Shown in pieces: positions 1 to 7,404 of a stretch of DNA of 18,732 bases (its first letter is position 1; the number at the start of each line of letters is the position of its first letter). The notes below the pieces were generated by a model that searched no databases, was not told the DNA's origin, and saw only the letters and a list, made by a program, of their open reading frames with translations. Origin of the DNA: Nitrospirota bacterium. Its GTDB lineage: Bacteria > Nitrospirota > Thermodesulfovibrionia > Thermodesulfovibrionales > Magnetobacteriaceae. Where the stretch lies: contig JADFXO010000041.1 of assembly GCA_015233485.1 (NCBI GenBank), forward strand, positions 1 through 18,732, given 5' to 3'. A program made the position numbers and the translations under genes.

Positions 1-275
1 TGTATATTGAAGATTCAAACGTATGCAGGGTCACGTTTACGCTGCAAAAAGAGGCCGCCCCTGATGCGGCTACTGTGGCAATAGCGGGCGACTTTAATTC
101 ATGGGACAGCGCCTCGCACATGATGAGAAGATCAAGAAACGGGAATTTTACGATTACTCTTGACCTTGAGGCGGAAAAAGACTACCGGTTTAAGTACCTG
201 ATAGACGGCACAAGATGGGAAAACGACTGGAGGGCCGACAGGTATGAAGGGGAAAACTCAGTCGTAGTGGTTTAA
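1..275 (+). CDS. Isoamylase early-set / CBM48 glycogen-binding domain protein (5' end cut)
   Basis: The open frame runs from base 3 to the TAA at 273-275. The second residue row reads VAIAGDFNSWD, the classic CBM48/AMPK-beta glycogen-binding signature, followed by an aromatic/basic strand (YRFKYLIDG) and a W-x-x-D-W segment (WENDW) typical of the fold. The frame has no internal ATG before the signature. The window opens with TG followed by TAT ATT GAA, so the start may be an NTG codon whose first base lies just outside the window. That would give about 91 residues, the usual size of free-standing members. The role is binding of glycogen-like alpha-glucan; no catalytic domain is present. The stop lies 8 bp before nadD, so the two are probably co-transcribed. 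The domain call is firm; the exact start is inferred. Confidence 0.8.
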   Translation, partial: YIEDSNVCRVTFTLQKEAAPDAATVAIAGDFNSWDSASHMMRRSRNGNFTITLDLEAEKDYRFKYLIDGTRWENDWRADRYEGENSVVVV

Positions 276-283
276 ATGGAGGT

Positions 284-931
284 ATGCCAGTAAAAGCAAG
301 GATCGGGTTATTCGGCGGTACATTCAATCCCATACACTATGGCCATTTAAGGGCGGCGGAGGAGTTGCGGGATGTGTTTCCTCTTTCGAAAGTGGTATTT
401 ATCCCATCAAACAATCCGCCACTCAAAAGAGACTCTATAGCGCCGGCGCACCATAGGTATGAGATGGCCAGGCTGGCCATTGATGGAAACCCCGGCTTCG
501 CCTTGTCGGATATCGAATGTAAGTCTGACAGGGTATCATATACTGTACATACGATAGTGGAGATGAGACAGCAATATGCCGGTAACGACCTGTATTTTAT
601 AATGGGACTGGACGCGTTTTTAGAGATGCCTAAGTGGTTTAAGACAGATGAGATTCTGGCAAATGCCGCACTTATCGTTATGGCAAGGCCCCCGATAGAG
701 ATGGAAAGGATAAAGGAATCCCCCAACAAAGATGGAGATAACTGCCGGATGGACGGCAAAGTGGCACAAATAGGGCTAAAAAATGGAAAATACCTGAGCG
801 TTGCCTCAATACCGCCTCATAACATCTCATCCACACATATAAGGCAGTCAATCAGGGAGGGCAGGACAATAAAATATCTCTTGCCCGAAAGCGTGGAATC
901 ATATATAATCAACAATGAGCTGTATAAATAA
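284..931 (+). CDS. nadD: Nicotinate-nucleotide adenylyltransferase NadD
   Basis: This enzyme transfers AMP from ATP to nicotinate mononucleotide to make deamido-NAD in cytoplasmic NAD biosynthesis. The 215-residue product has the usual family length. Residues 11-21 carry the nucleotidyltransferase motif GGTFNPIHYGH, with His18 and His21 of the HxGH signature. Residues 181-187 (ISSTHIR) form the second ATP-binding motif, and the protein ends with the expected YLLPESVESYI helix. The ATG at 284 is effectively forced, because the first beta strand starts at residue 5 and no other start codon precedes the motif. Its GGAGG (278-282) sits only 1 base from the ATG, which is unusually close and may mean weak or coupled initiation from the upstream gene. 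The neighbour rsfS is the standard partner of nadD in many bacteria. Confidence 0.95.
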   Translation: MPVKARIGLFGGTFNPIHYGHLRAAEELRDVFPLSKVVFIPSNNPPLKRDSIAPAHHRYEMARLAIDGNPGFALSDIECKSDRVSYTVHTIVEMRQQYAGNDLYFIMGLDAFLEMPKWFKTDEILANAALIVMARPPIEMERIKESPNKDGDNCRMDGKVAQIGLKNGKYLSVASIPPHNISSTHIRQSIREGRTIKYLLPESVESYIINNELYK

Positions 932-940
932 ATTATTGTA

Positions 941-948
941 AAAAGGAA
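941..948 (+). promoter_or_regulatory. Ribosome binding site deciding a TTG start for rsfS
   Basis: AAAAGGAA at 941-948 lies 4 bases before TTG 953. No ATG or GTG is available in this frame before the conserved part of RsfS, so the site supports the TTG start. Confidence 0.6.
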
Positions 949-952
949 CCCA

Positions 953-1378
953 TTGCAAAATATACCGAAAAAAGTTGAGATAATAATAGAAGCGCTGCAG
1001 GCAAAAAAGGGAAGGGATATAATAACATTGGAGATGATTGAAGTTATGGCGGCAACCGACTACATGGTAATTTGCACTGGTGAAAATCCGCCGCAAATCA
1101 GGGCGCTCGCTGGGCATGTCGAGATGAGCCTAAGGGAGTTTGGCAGGCGTCCAATGAGCATTCAAGGCCTGAATAACGCGAAATGGGTGCTTATTGACTA
1201 TGGGGATGTGTTGGTAAATATCTTTGACGACGAATACAGGAAGTACTATGAATTGGAGAAGCTCTGGCTCGATGCGCCAAGACGCGTTGAATCAGATGCC
1301 AAACAGATAGAAAGACCCGCCGGAAGTCAAACTATGCGCTTAGAGAAAGGAACCCCCAAAGGAACCTTAGATGTTTAA
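953..1378 (+). CDS. rsfS: Ribosome silencing factor RsfS (Iojap/YbeB family)
   Basis: RsfS binds ribosomal protein uL14 on the free 50S subunit and blocks subunit joining, lowering translation during starvation. The conserved core is clear: a DYMVICTG strand (about residues 36-43), QIRALAGHVE, the WVLIDYGDVLVNIF segment and YYELEKLWLDAP near residue 109. The usual VHVF reads VNIF here, so the His is replaced by Asn. After the core, a tail of about 30 hydrophilic residues with no recognisable domain makes the protein slightly long (141 residues). Translation starts at a TTG codon with a plausible Shine-Dalgarno just upstream. The 3' end overlaps the TPR gene by 8 bp, indicating a single transcript and probable translational coupling. 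Family assignment is secure. Confidence 0.93.
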   Translation: MQNIPKKVEIIIEALQAKKGRDIITLEMIEVMAATDYMVICTGENPPQIRALAGHVEMSLREFGRRPMSIQGLNNAKWVLIDYGDVLVNIFDDEYRKYYELEKLWLDAPRRVESDAKQIERPAGSQTMRLEKGTPKGTLDV

Positions 1379-2684
1379 ATTTATGTCATTCATAACGATA
1401 GTATTCCTCTTCACGGTATTTTACCTGGCCCTATACAACATGAATACCGTAAAGGTTATGATAACAAATGATTTTTACTATGAGTTGCCGCAGATAGCCC
1501 TCATAATGATCTCAATCACGGCAGGGTCGGCCTTTATGTTTTTAGTCTTTGTGGTAAGAGATACGAGAAACTATATAAAGACAAAAAAGACCTTAAAAAA
1601 GCGTAAGAAGGATGAGTTAGTAGAGCTGCATTATTCAAATGCGATACACAATTTGATCAGCAAGCGAACAGACGGCGCGGTAGAAGACTTTCAGCTTGCG
1701 TTGAGAGAGAATAGCGAACATATCCCATCGTTGATAAAATTAGGCGATATATACGCTGAGGGCAAGGATTACATTACATCGCTTGAATACTACCAAAAGG
1801 CAATAAGGCTGGATGAGCAAAACATAGAGGCGCTGTGTAAGATTGCCGGCGTAAAAATGAGGACAAAGAAATACGGCGAGGCAGGGGAAATCTGTGAGAA
1901 GATATTAGGCATCGACCATGACAATCTGACAGCGCTCTACATAAAACGTGAGATGTATGAAAACCAGGCCGCATGGGACAATGTACTAATAACGCAAAAA
2001 CTGATAATTAGCGCCATTGGGCCAAATGCCACAGAGTATGAGGAAGAGACAGGGAAACTCCTTGGATATAAGTACGAGTACGGCAGACAATGTCTGGAGA
2101 ATAATATCCTGGATACGGCAAAAAACGAATTTAAGGAAATATTAAAGGAACGGGATGGCTTCATTCCGGCACACTTAGGAATAGCCGAGGTTATGTTAAA
2201 GGAAGAATCCGCGGAGGAAGCCGCGGCGTATCTTGAAAAGGCAAGGGAGCTGACAAAGTCGGTCATAATACTTGCAAGGATAGAGGACCTGCTGATAACG
2301 ACAGGCGAGCCGTCGAGGTTGCTAAAAATATACAGGGCAGCGCAATCTGAGGACACGGCAAGCGATACGCTGCGGCTGTTTCAGGGCAAGCTCTATTACA
2401 GGCTGGAAATGTTGGATGAGGCAATAGATACGTTAAAAGGCTTTGATTCAGGGGTGTTTTATCCTGAGCTTCACATGCTGAGGGGCGGCGTCTATCTGAA
2501 AAGAGGAGAGTGCGAAAAGGCGGCGGAAGAGTTCCTGAAGATATTGGACCTGAATAAGGCCTTATGGATACCATACATATGTACACGCTGCAGGGCACAG
2601 TCTGATGAGTGGAGCGGAAGGTGCCCGCAATGCAGCGAATGGAACACCTTCACGTTTGACCTTCAGGGGATATGTAAGATATAA
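1371..2684 (+). CDS. LapA-LapB-type membrane TPR protein with C-terminal zinc ribbon
   Basis: The 437-residue protein begins with two hydrophobic segments (about residues 5-22 and 40-62) joined by a short loop containing MNTVKVMITN, which matches the LapA (DUF1049) pattern. A basic stretch (TKKTLKKRKK) places the rest in the cytoplasm. TPR helices follow from about residue 85 to 395. The C-terminus has a rubredoxin-like metal knuckle, Cys404-x2-Cys407 and Cys418-x2-Cys421, with the W-S-G-R-C-P-x-C arrangement seen in LapB (YciM). In enterobacteria LapA and LapB are separate and tune LPS synthesis by promoting FtsH-dependent turnover of LpxC; here the two architectures sit in one chain. That functional transfer is inference. 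After the zinc ribbon there are only about 12 residues. The stop TAA at 2682-2684 lies inside the parS palindrome. Confidence 0.75.
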   Translation: MFKFMSFITIVFLFTVFYLALYNMNTVKVMITNDFYYELPQIALIMISITAGSAFMFLVFVVRDTRNYIKTKKTLKKRKKDELVELHYSNAIHNLISKRTDGAVEDFQLALRENSEHIPSLIKLGDIYAEGKDYITSLEYYQKAIRLDEQNIEALCKIAGVKMRTKKYGEAGEICEKILGIDHDNLTALYIKREMYENQAAWDNVLITQKLIISAIGPNATEYEEETGKLLGYKYEYGRQCLENNILDTAKNEFKEILKERDGFIPAHLGIAEVMLKEESAEEAAAYLEKARELTKSVIILARIEDLLITTGEPSRLLKIYRAAQSEDTASDTLRLFQGKLYYRLEMLDEAIDTLKGFDSGVFYPELHMLRGGVYLKRGECEKAAEEFLKILDLNKALWIPYICTRCRAQSDEWSGRCPQCSEWNTFTFDLQGICKI

Positions 2685-2712
2685 AATGTTTCACGTGAAA
2701 CATTTTATATCT
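2677..2712. promoter_or_regulatory. parS: parS centromere-like ParB binding site in a 36-bp perfect palindrome
   Basis: The core at 2687-2702 reads TGTTTCACGTGAAACA, the canonical chromosomal parS consensus, with no mismatch. The symmetry extends 10 more bases on each side (agatataaaa / ttttatatct), giving a perfect palindrome of 36 bp centred between 2694 and 2695. ParB family proteins with CTPase activity load at such sites and spread to condense origin-proximal DNA with SMC and ParA. No parA or parB lies in this window. The site overlaps the last codons and stop of the TPR gene and precedes a histidine kinase gene by about 35 bp. The long loopless stem could also form an RNA hairpin, but no U-tract follows, so a terminator role is less likely. 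Confidence 0.85.
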
Positions 2713-2735
2713 CCGCGAAAAGACTATGACGCCGA

Positions 2736-2742
2736 AAGGAGG
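2736..2742 (+). promoter_or_regulatory. Strong ribosome binding site for the PAS histidine kinase
   Basis: AAGGAGG at 2736-2742 is a full Shine-Dalgarno match, 5 bases before the GTG at 2748. It decides the GTG start of the kinase. Confidence 0.8.
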
Positions 2743-2747
2743 CCGCT

Positions 2748-5288
2748 GTGTTTAGCGACGAGCTGGACGATAAGATAAAGTCTATAAAAAACAAGCTGTC
2801 TTTTGTAGACAATCTTAGAAGGTCACTCAAAGACAGGGTCGAGAGCAACATTACCTCACTCTTTGAGAGTAATATCGTTTTGCAGGAACGCGTCTTTCAG
2901 CACACACTCGAACTTGACAATACCAATAAAAAACTGCAGGAAGAGATAATGGAGCGGAAGCAGGTCGAAGAGGCCTTAAGGCACAGCGAAAACAGATACA
3001 AGCGGCTGGTCGGCGCTATTACCGACTATATGCACACAGTGGAGGTGCAAAATGGCGTGGCGGTCGCCACCAGCCACGCCCCCGGCTGTATTGGAGTTAC
3101 CGGTTATTCGTCCGAGGAGTTTGAAAGGGACTCGTATCTATGGTACCGGATGATTCATGAGGATGACCGTAATTTTGTCAGCTCTACCGCCGAACACGTC
3201 TTAAGGGGCGAGGCCGTGCCGGCGATTGAGCACCGCATCTGGCATAAGGACGGCTCTATCCGGTGGATCAGAAATACAATCGTCCCCAGACACGACAAAG
3301 ATGGACGCCTTATCGCCTATGACGGCCTTATTTCGGATATTACTGAACGAAAACTCGCCGACGACGCCCTTAGACAAAGCGAAACCAGATACCGGAGGCT
3401 GCTTGACGCCATTACCGACTATATCTACACCGTTGACGTCAGAGACGGCGTGCCGGTCTCAACGACTCATGGACCGAGCTGTGTGGCCGTCACAGGATAC
3501 ACGCAGGAAGAGCTTGCCGCGGATTCTTTCCTGTGGTTGAATATGGTTCATCCCGATGACAGAGAAGCCGTTGTCAGGCTGGGGAAAAAAGTCTTGTATG
3601 GCGGGATTTTTCAATCCTTGGAGCATCGTATCATACATAAAGACGGCCAAATTAAGTGGGTGAGAAATACCCCCGTCCCAAGGTATGAAAGTGACGGGCG
3701 TTTAGTTGCCTATGACGGGCTAATTACAGACATAACTGAACGAAAACTCGCCGAAGAGGAGGTCAGGAAAAACAAGGAAAAACTACAGGACTTCTTCGAT
3801 AACGCGCACGATATGATTCAGATTGTCAATACCGATGGGAAGTTTTTATATGTAAACCGCTCATGGCGGGATACGCTTGGCTATACGGAAGAAGAGGTCG
3901 GGACACTGACGTTGGCCGGAATTATACATCCCGATGACAGAGACCGGTCTCTCGGGCTGTTTAACTCTGTCTTAGATGGGGGTTCAATCAGCAATAACGA
4001 AATGACATTTGTAAAGAAGGACGGCAGCTCTATAGCCGTCATAGGAAGCGTCAACTGCAGTTGTGAAGACAACGGTCCATCTGTTGCACGGGGAATTTTC
4101 CACGATTTTTCAGAAGTTAAAAAGGCCAAAGAGGCCCTTGAGAGGATTAACGACGTCCTTGAACTCAGGGTTAAAGAAAGGACTGGCGAGCTGCTTCACG
4201 CCAATACGTATCTTGAGACCGTGTTGTCTTCCCTCACTGACGCCCTGTTAGTGGCCGGCCCTGACCATATAATAAAGACCATTAATCAAACGGCCACTCA
4301 GCTGCTCGGCTATTCTGAGGGTGAACTCGTCGGAAAAAACGTACTTGAAATATTTGAAGACAATATTATTGAATACATACGCGAGGCACAGAGAAACAGC
4401 TTCGCAAAGGATGTCCTTATGAATATGAAGACCAAGCAATCAGTTTCGATACCCGTCCTTGCCAATCTTTCCAGGCTTGGCAACAAAGGTAACGAGACTA
4501 TTTTGGCAGCCCACGACATGAGGGATATGAAAAAATTTGAAGAGGAGACCAGGCGCATTCAGGTTAAGATGCTTACATCTTCTAAAATGGCGACACTCGG
4601 AGAGATCTCAACCGGCATAGCGCACGAGATAAATCAGCCGCTTACATATATCAGCAGTTTCATTCAAGGCCTGCTGTTCGATATTAAAAGAGAACGGTTA
4701 AACATAGACGAGGCTGCTAACGACGCCACTGTCGCGTATAAACAAGTCGGGCGAATCGTCGATATTATTCAACATCTGCGCACCTTTGGCCGCAGGGACG
4801 ATATTGAGATGGAGTTGATAAACATAGAAACTGTAATCGATAACACGATGCTTCTCATGGGTGAGAGGATAAGACTCAGCAATATTACACTCATAAAGGA
4901 TATTGACAGGAATGTACCAAATTTTTCTGGAAACGCTAACCAGCTTGAGCAGGTGTTTATCAATCTGCTGCAAAATGCCATCGACGCGTTTCCTGCCGGC
5001 AAGGATGACGCGGCTATTCGTATCACCGCACGTTATTCAGTAAAAAAGAAGGCTATTATTCTACAGTTTTATGACAACGGCTCCGGCATTAATAAGGATA
5101 TTATCGACAAAATATTTGAGCCGTTTTATACCACCAAGGAGGTAGGAAAGGGCACGGGGCTTGGCCTTTCTATCGTTTACGGGATAATAAGTGAACACAA
5201 CGGCACGGTACACTGTGATTCGACCATCGGCAAGGGAACGGTGTTTACGATTACGATACCCGTGGGAGGCGCTATTGGAAAACGATAA
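2748..5288 (+). CDS. Soluble four-PAS sensor histidine kinase
   Basis: This 846-residue protein has no membrane segment or signal peptide, so it should sense a cytoplasmic or diffusible cue. In order: an N-terminal coiled coil (about 10-78); PAS1 (78-208) and PAS2 (209-339), near-duplicates with HEDDR/HPDDR and ITERKLA ends; PAS3 (about 343-460); a linker helix; PAS4 (about 486-595); a dimerisation/phosphotransfer helix with His626 in HEINQPL; and a HATPase domain with the N box (NLLQNAIDAF, Asn743), DNGSG (776-780), FEPFYTTK and KGTGLGLSIV (801-810). All catalytic motifs are intact, so an active kinase is expected. The GTG start is set by AAGGAGG at 2736-2742. The end overlaps the next gene by 14 bp, so its likely partners are the two receiver proteins downstream. 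The PAS ligands cannot be read from sequence. Confidence 0.92.
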   Translation: MFSDELDDKIKSIKNKLSFVDNLRRSLKDRVESNITSLFESNIVLQERVFQHTLELDNTNKKLQEEIMERKQVEEALRHSENRYKRLVGAITDYMHTVEVQNGVAVATSHAPGCIGVTGYSSEEFERDSYLWYRMIHEDDRNFVSSTAEHVLRGEAVPAIEHRIWHKDGSIRWIRNTIVPRHDKDGRLIAYDGLISDITERKLADDALRQSETRYRRLLDAITDYIYTVDVRDGVPVSTTHGPSCVAVTGYTQEELAADSFLWLNMVHPDDREAVVRLGKKVLYGGIFQSLEHRIIHKDGQIKWVRNTPVPRYESDGRLVAYDGLITDITERKLAEEEVRKNKEKLQDFFDNAHDMIQIVNTDGKFLYVNRSWRDTLGYTEEEVGTLTLAGIIHPDDRDRSLGLFNSVLDGGSISNNEMTFVKKDGSSIAVIGSVNCSCEDNGPSVARGIFHDFSEVKKAKEALERINDVLELRVKERTGELLHANTYLETVLSSLTDALLVAGPDHIIKTINQTATQLLGYSEGELVGKNVLEIFEDNIIEYIREAQRNSFAKDVLMNMKTKQSVSIPVLANLSRLGNKGNETILAAHDMRDMKKFEEETRRIQVKMLTSSKMATLGEISTGIAHEINQPLTYISSFIQGLLFDIKRERLNIDEAANDATVAYKQVGRIVDIIQHLRTFGRRDDIEMELINIETVIDNTMLLMGERIRLSNITLIKDIDRNVPNFSGNANQLEQVFINLLQNAIDAFPAGKDDAAIRITARYSVKKKAIILQFYDNGSGINKDIIDKIFEPFYTTKEVGKGTGLGLSIVYGIISEHNGTVHCDSTIGKGTVFTITIPVGGAIGKR
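2979..3764 (+). repeat. Tandem in-frame duplication of a 131-codon PAS unit
   Basis: Unit 1 (2979-3371) and unit 2 (3372-3764) encode two PAS/PAC modules that align with a constant 131-residue offset and no gaps. Both share the patterns ITDYxxTV, GYxxEEL/F, EHRIxHKDG, RNTxVPR and DGRLxAYDGLIxDITERKLA. At the unit ends a 20-base stretch, ACTGAACGAAAACTCGCCGA, is identical in both, which fits a fairly recent duplication. Confidence 0.8.
5264..5269 (+). promoter_or_regulatory. Ribosome binding site deciding a TTG start at 5275
   Basis: GGGAGG at 5264-5269 lies 5 bases before TTG 5275, inside the 3' end of the upstream kinase gene. It favours TTG 5275 over the ATG at 5191, which would give 28 extra residues with no domain. 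Confidence 0.7.
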
Positions 5289-6477
5289 AATTCTAATTCT
5301 GGACGACGAGCAGATTGTTATCGAGGCCATTACAAAACACCTGAGCAGACGCAACTATGAAATATATTCCGGTAAAGACGGCAAAGAAGGCCTTGTGCTA
5401 TACCATGAGGTAAATCCAATTCTCATAATCCTTGACCTTAGGATGCCTGTCATGGATGGTGTAGAGTTTCTCAGAAAGATAAATTTGTCGCCCGCTGACT
5501 CATGTTCGGTAATCGTCCTCACCGGCCACGGCAGCGACGAGGAAATGGAGAGATGTTTTGAGCTTGGCATCAGCGCCTTCTTACGCAAGCCGTTTAATAT
5601 ATATGAACTTCTTGGCATTGTTTCGCATTCGATTGCCTTAAAAAAGGTCGAGCTTGACCTTAAGGCCGAACTTATACAAAGGGCACAGATGGAGGATGAG
5701 CTGCAGCGCTATCGCAATCATCTTGAGGAACTCGTCGAAAAGCGCACTGTCGAGCTGCAAAATACGAACGATATGCTGCAAAAAGAGATTGTCGAGCGCA
5801 CTAACGCCGAAAAACATGCGACGCGTTCGCTTAGAGATAAAGAGGTTCTCCTTCGTGAAATTCACCACAGGGTAAAAAATAATCTTCAAATAGTCTCCAG
5901 TCTGCTGGACTTGCAGACAAAGTATATCAAAGACCCTTCTACGCTTGACATGTTTAAAGACAGCCAAAACCGTCTGAAAACTATGGCACTTTTACACGAG
6001 AAGCTCTACCAGTCGGACAACATGGCAGAGATTGACTTCGCTAAGTATCTTACTAATCTGCTTGACCACCTGTATCGTTCATATTGCATAGATACATCTT
6101 GTATATTGATGAGTACAGATATAGACAAGGCGACAATCGGGCTGGACACCGCCGTGCCATGCGGGTTAATCGTCAACGAACTCGTCTCAAATTCACTTAA
6201 GCACGCATTTAAAGGGCAGCAGGGCGGCCGGCTTAGTGTCAGCCTCCATAAATTGGACGATGGCCAGTTTAAACTCACTGTCAGCGACACAGGCGTGGGA
6301 CTGTCTGATGGGATTGATTTAAAAAACTCCAAAACCCTTGGGCTGCGGCTCGTAAATGCCCTCGTTATTGAGCAATTAGAAGGTACGCTTGAGTTTGACA
6401 CTAACAATGGAACCAGCTTTTGGATTGTTTTCAGAGAATTAAAATACAATACGAGAGGTACTAAAGATGACAGATAA
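5275..6477 (+). CDS. Hybrid response regulator / HisKA_2-type histidine kinase
   Basis: The 400-residue protein begins with a receiver domain (about 4-120): acidic pocket Asp10-Asp11, phospho-acceptor Asp54 in ILDLRMPVMDG, Thr83 and Lys105 in LRKPF. A coiled coil (about 125-185) leads to a HisKA_2 phosphotransfer helix with LLREIHHRVKNNLQ, His197 being the probable phosphorylated residue. The HATPase domain has NELVSNSLKHAF (Asn301, Asn306), DTGVGL (338-343) and LGLRLVNAL. The TTG at 5275 is chosen because GGGAGG stands 5 bases upstream and the receiver begins at once. The gene overlaps the upstream kinase by 14 bp and the downstream receiver-PAS gene by 11 bp. It can plausibly take phosphate at Asp54 from the first kinase and modulate its own kinase activity toward the next protein. 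That order is inference. Confidence 0.9.
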   Translation: MENDKILILDDEQIVIEAITKHLSRRNYEIYSGKDGKEGLVLYHEVNPILIILDLRMPVMDGVEFLRKINLSPADSCSVIVLTGHGSDEEMERCFELGISAFLRKPFNIYELLGIVSHSIALKKVELDLKAELIQRAQMEDELQRYRNHLEELVEKRTVELQNTNDMLQKEIVERTNAEKHATRSLRDKEVLLREIHHRVKNNLQIVSSLLDLQTKYIKDPSTLDMFKDSQNRLKTMALLHEKLYQSDNMAEIDFAKYLTNLLDHLYRSYCIDTSCILMSTDIDKATIGLDTAVPCGLIVNELVSNSLKHAFKGQQGGRLSVSLHKLDDGQFKLTVSDTGVGLSDGIDLKNSKTLGLRLVNALVIEQLEGTLEFDTNNGTSFWIVFRELKYNTRGTKDDR

Positions 6478-7231
6478 GATTGACGGTTCAAAAGCCCGGA
6501 TTCTTGTCGTAGAGGATGAGAGCATTGTTGCAATGAGCATTAAGGACAAGCTGCTTGACCTCGGGTTTACCGTTACCGGCATAGCCTCAACAGGTGAGGA
6601 CGCGATAAAAAAGGTAGAGGAGGCCCCCCCTGACCTTATCTTAATGGACATCGTCCTAAAGGGGGAACTCGACGGCGTCGGCACGGCCTCAATTATACAT
6701 AGCCGCTTCGATATTCCAGTCGTTTATTTAACCGCCTTTTCAGACGACAATACGCTGGCAAAGGCAAAGCACACCAAACCCTATGGATATATCTTAAAAC
6801 CATTTGAGGAGCGGGAACTGTATATTAATATCGAATTTGCCTTGTACAGACACAAAATGCAGAGGAAACTAAGAGAAAGCGAGCAGTGGCTGATTGCCAT
6901 TTTAAAACTCATGTCAGCCGCCGTAATAACGACAGACGTAGACGGTACGGTGATGTTTATGAATAACGGCGCTGCCGCTATAACCGGCTGGGATGCAGCC
7001 GAGGCCATCGGTGAGGACCTCAGCAGGGTCTTTGACGTCGCCCCATGTAACCCGCTGCAAAAGGCAATCGACGAGGCAATGGCAATCGGCACGGACTGCG
7101 TATTAACCACAAAATCCGGTGAGAAACGCAATGTCGGCTTCAGCGCCGTTGCGATTTCAGACGACCAGCACAAAGCTATCGGCGTCGTTGTCGTCGTTCA
7201 TAACGCCGCCGACAAAGAAATTACGTGCTAA
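6467..7231 (+). CDS. Receiver-PAS response regulator without DNA-binding output
   Basis: The 254-residue protein has a complete receiver (about 10-125) with Glu16-Asp17 in VVEDES, Asp61 as phospho-acceptor in LILMDI, Thr89 in YLTAF and Lys111 in ILKPF. A short helix leads to one PAS domain (about 138-250; ITTDVDGTVMFMN, AITGWDAAEAIG). Nothing follows the PAS; the chain stops at KEITC. Most relatives of this layout carry a kinase, GGDEF or other output after the PAS, so this may be a single-domain relay partner or a gene shortened at its 3' end. A repeat element starts 8 bases after the stop. The start ATG overlaps the upstream gene, and GAGAGG (6453-6458) lies 8 bases before it. It is probably the last member of the three-gene relay operon. 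Confidence 0.87.
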   Translation: MTDKIDGSKARILVVEDESIVAMSIKDKLLDLGFTVTGIASTGEDAIKKVEEAPPDLILMDIVLKGELDGVGTASIIHSRFDIPVVYLTAFSDDNTLAKAKHTKPYGYILKPFEERELYINIEFALYRHKMQRKLRESEQWLIAILKLMSAAVITTDVDGTVMFMNNGAAAITGWDAAEAIGEDLSRVFDVAPCNPLQKAIDEAMAIGTDCVLTTKSGEKRNVGFSAVAISDDQHKAIGVVVVVHNAADKEITC

Positions 7232-7238
7232 TAGCCCA

Positions 7239-7339
7239 AGGATTAAAGACGAAGGGGGATAATCCCCCTTCACCCCGTAATCTCGCACATGTTTTATTTG
7301 TTTAATTTAAGCTGCCGCCCGTTGGCGGCTTCGGTACTC
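7239..7339 (+). repeat. 101-bp dispersed repeat, copy 1 (inverted relative to copy 2)
   Basis: This stretch matches the reverse complement of 10996-11096 over 101 positions without gaps, with 6 differences by hand count. It contains two perfect hairpins: GAAGGGGGA/TCCCCCTTC with a 3-base loop (7251-7271), and GCCGCC/GGCGGC with a 4-base loop (7314-7329). No open frame spans it. It starts 8 bases after a stop codon. No target duplication is visible, its own ends are not inverted repeats of each other, and no T-run follows either stem, so a simple rho-independent terminator is not supported. It may be a REP- or MITE-like intergenic element. Confidence 0.85.
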
Positions 7340-7404
7340 CGGCAAAAGGCTATTATGGCACGGTCTACATAGGCAATAAATAAAAATACAACGAGGGGCA
7401 TTTT

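Noticed and set aside
5191..5274. Upstream ATG start for the receiver-HisKA_2 gene
   Set aside because: It would add 28 residues antisense to no domain and deep inside the upstream kinase, while TTG 5275 has a well-placed GGGAGG and starts directly at the receiver.
7251..7271. GAAGGGGGA/TCCCCCTTC hairpin as a rho-independent terminator
   Set aside because: The stem is strong but no T-run follows on either strand, so it is recorded as part of the repeat only.
7357..7375. TGGCACG resembling a sigma54 -24 element upstream of the RACo-type gene
   Set aside because: The required -12 GC element is missing at the correct spacing (ACAT stands there).
7306..7383. Short open reading stretch (LPPVGGFGTPAKGYYGTVYIGNK) running out of repeat copy 1 to a stop
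   Set aside because: It has no start codon after the in-frame stop at 7303-7305 and is only about 25 codons. It could be the tail of a lost gene, but nothing else supports that.
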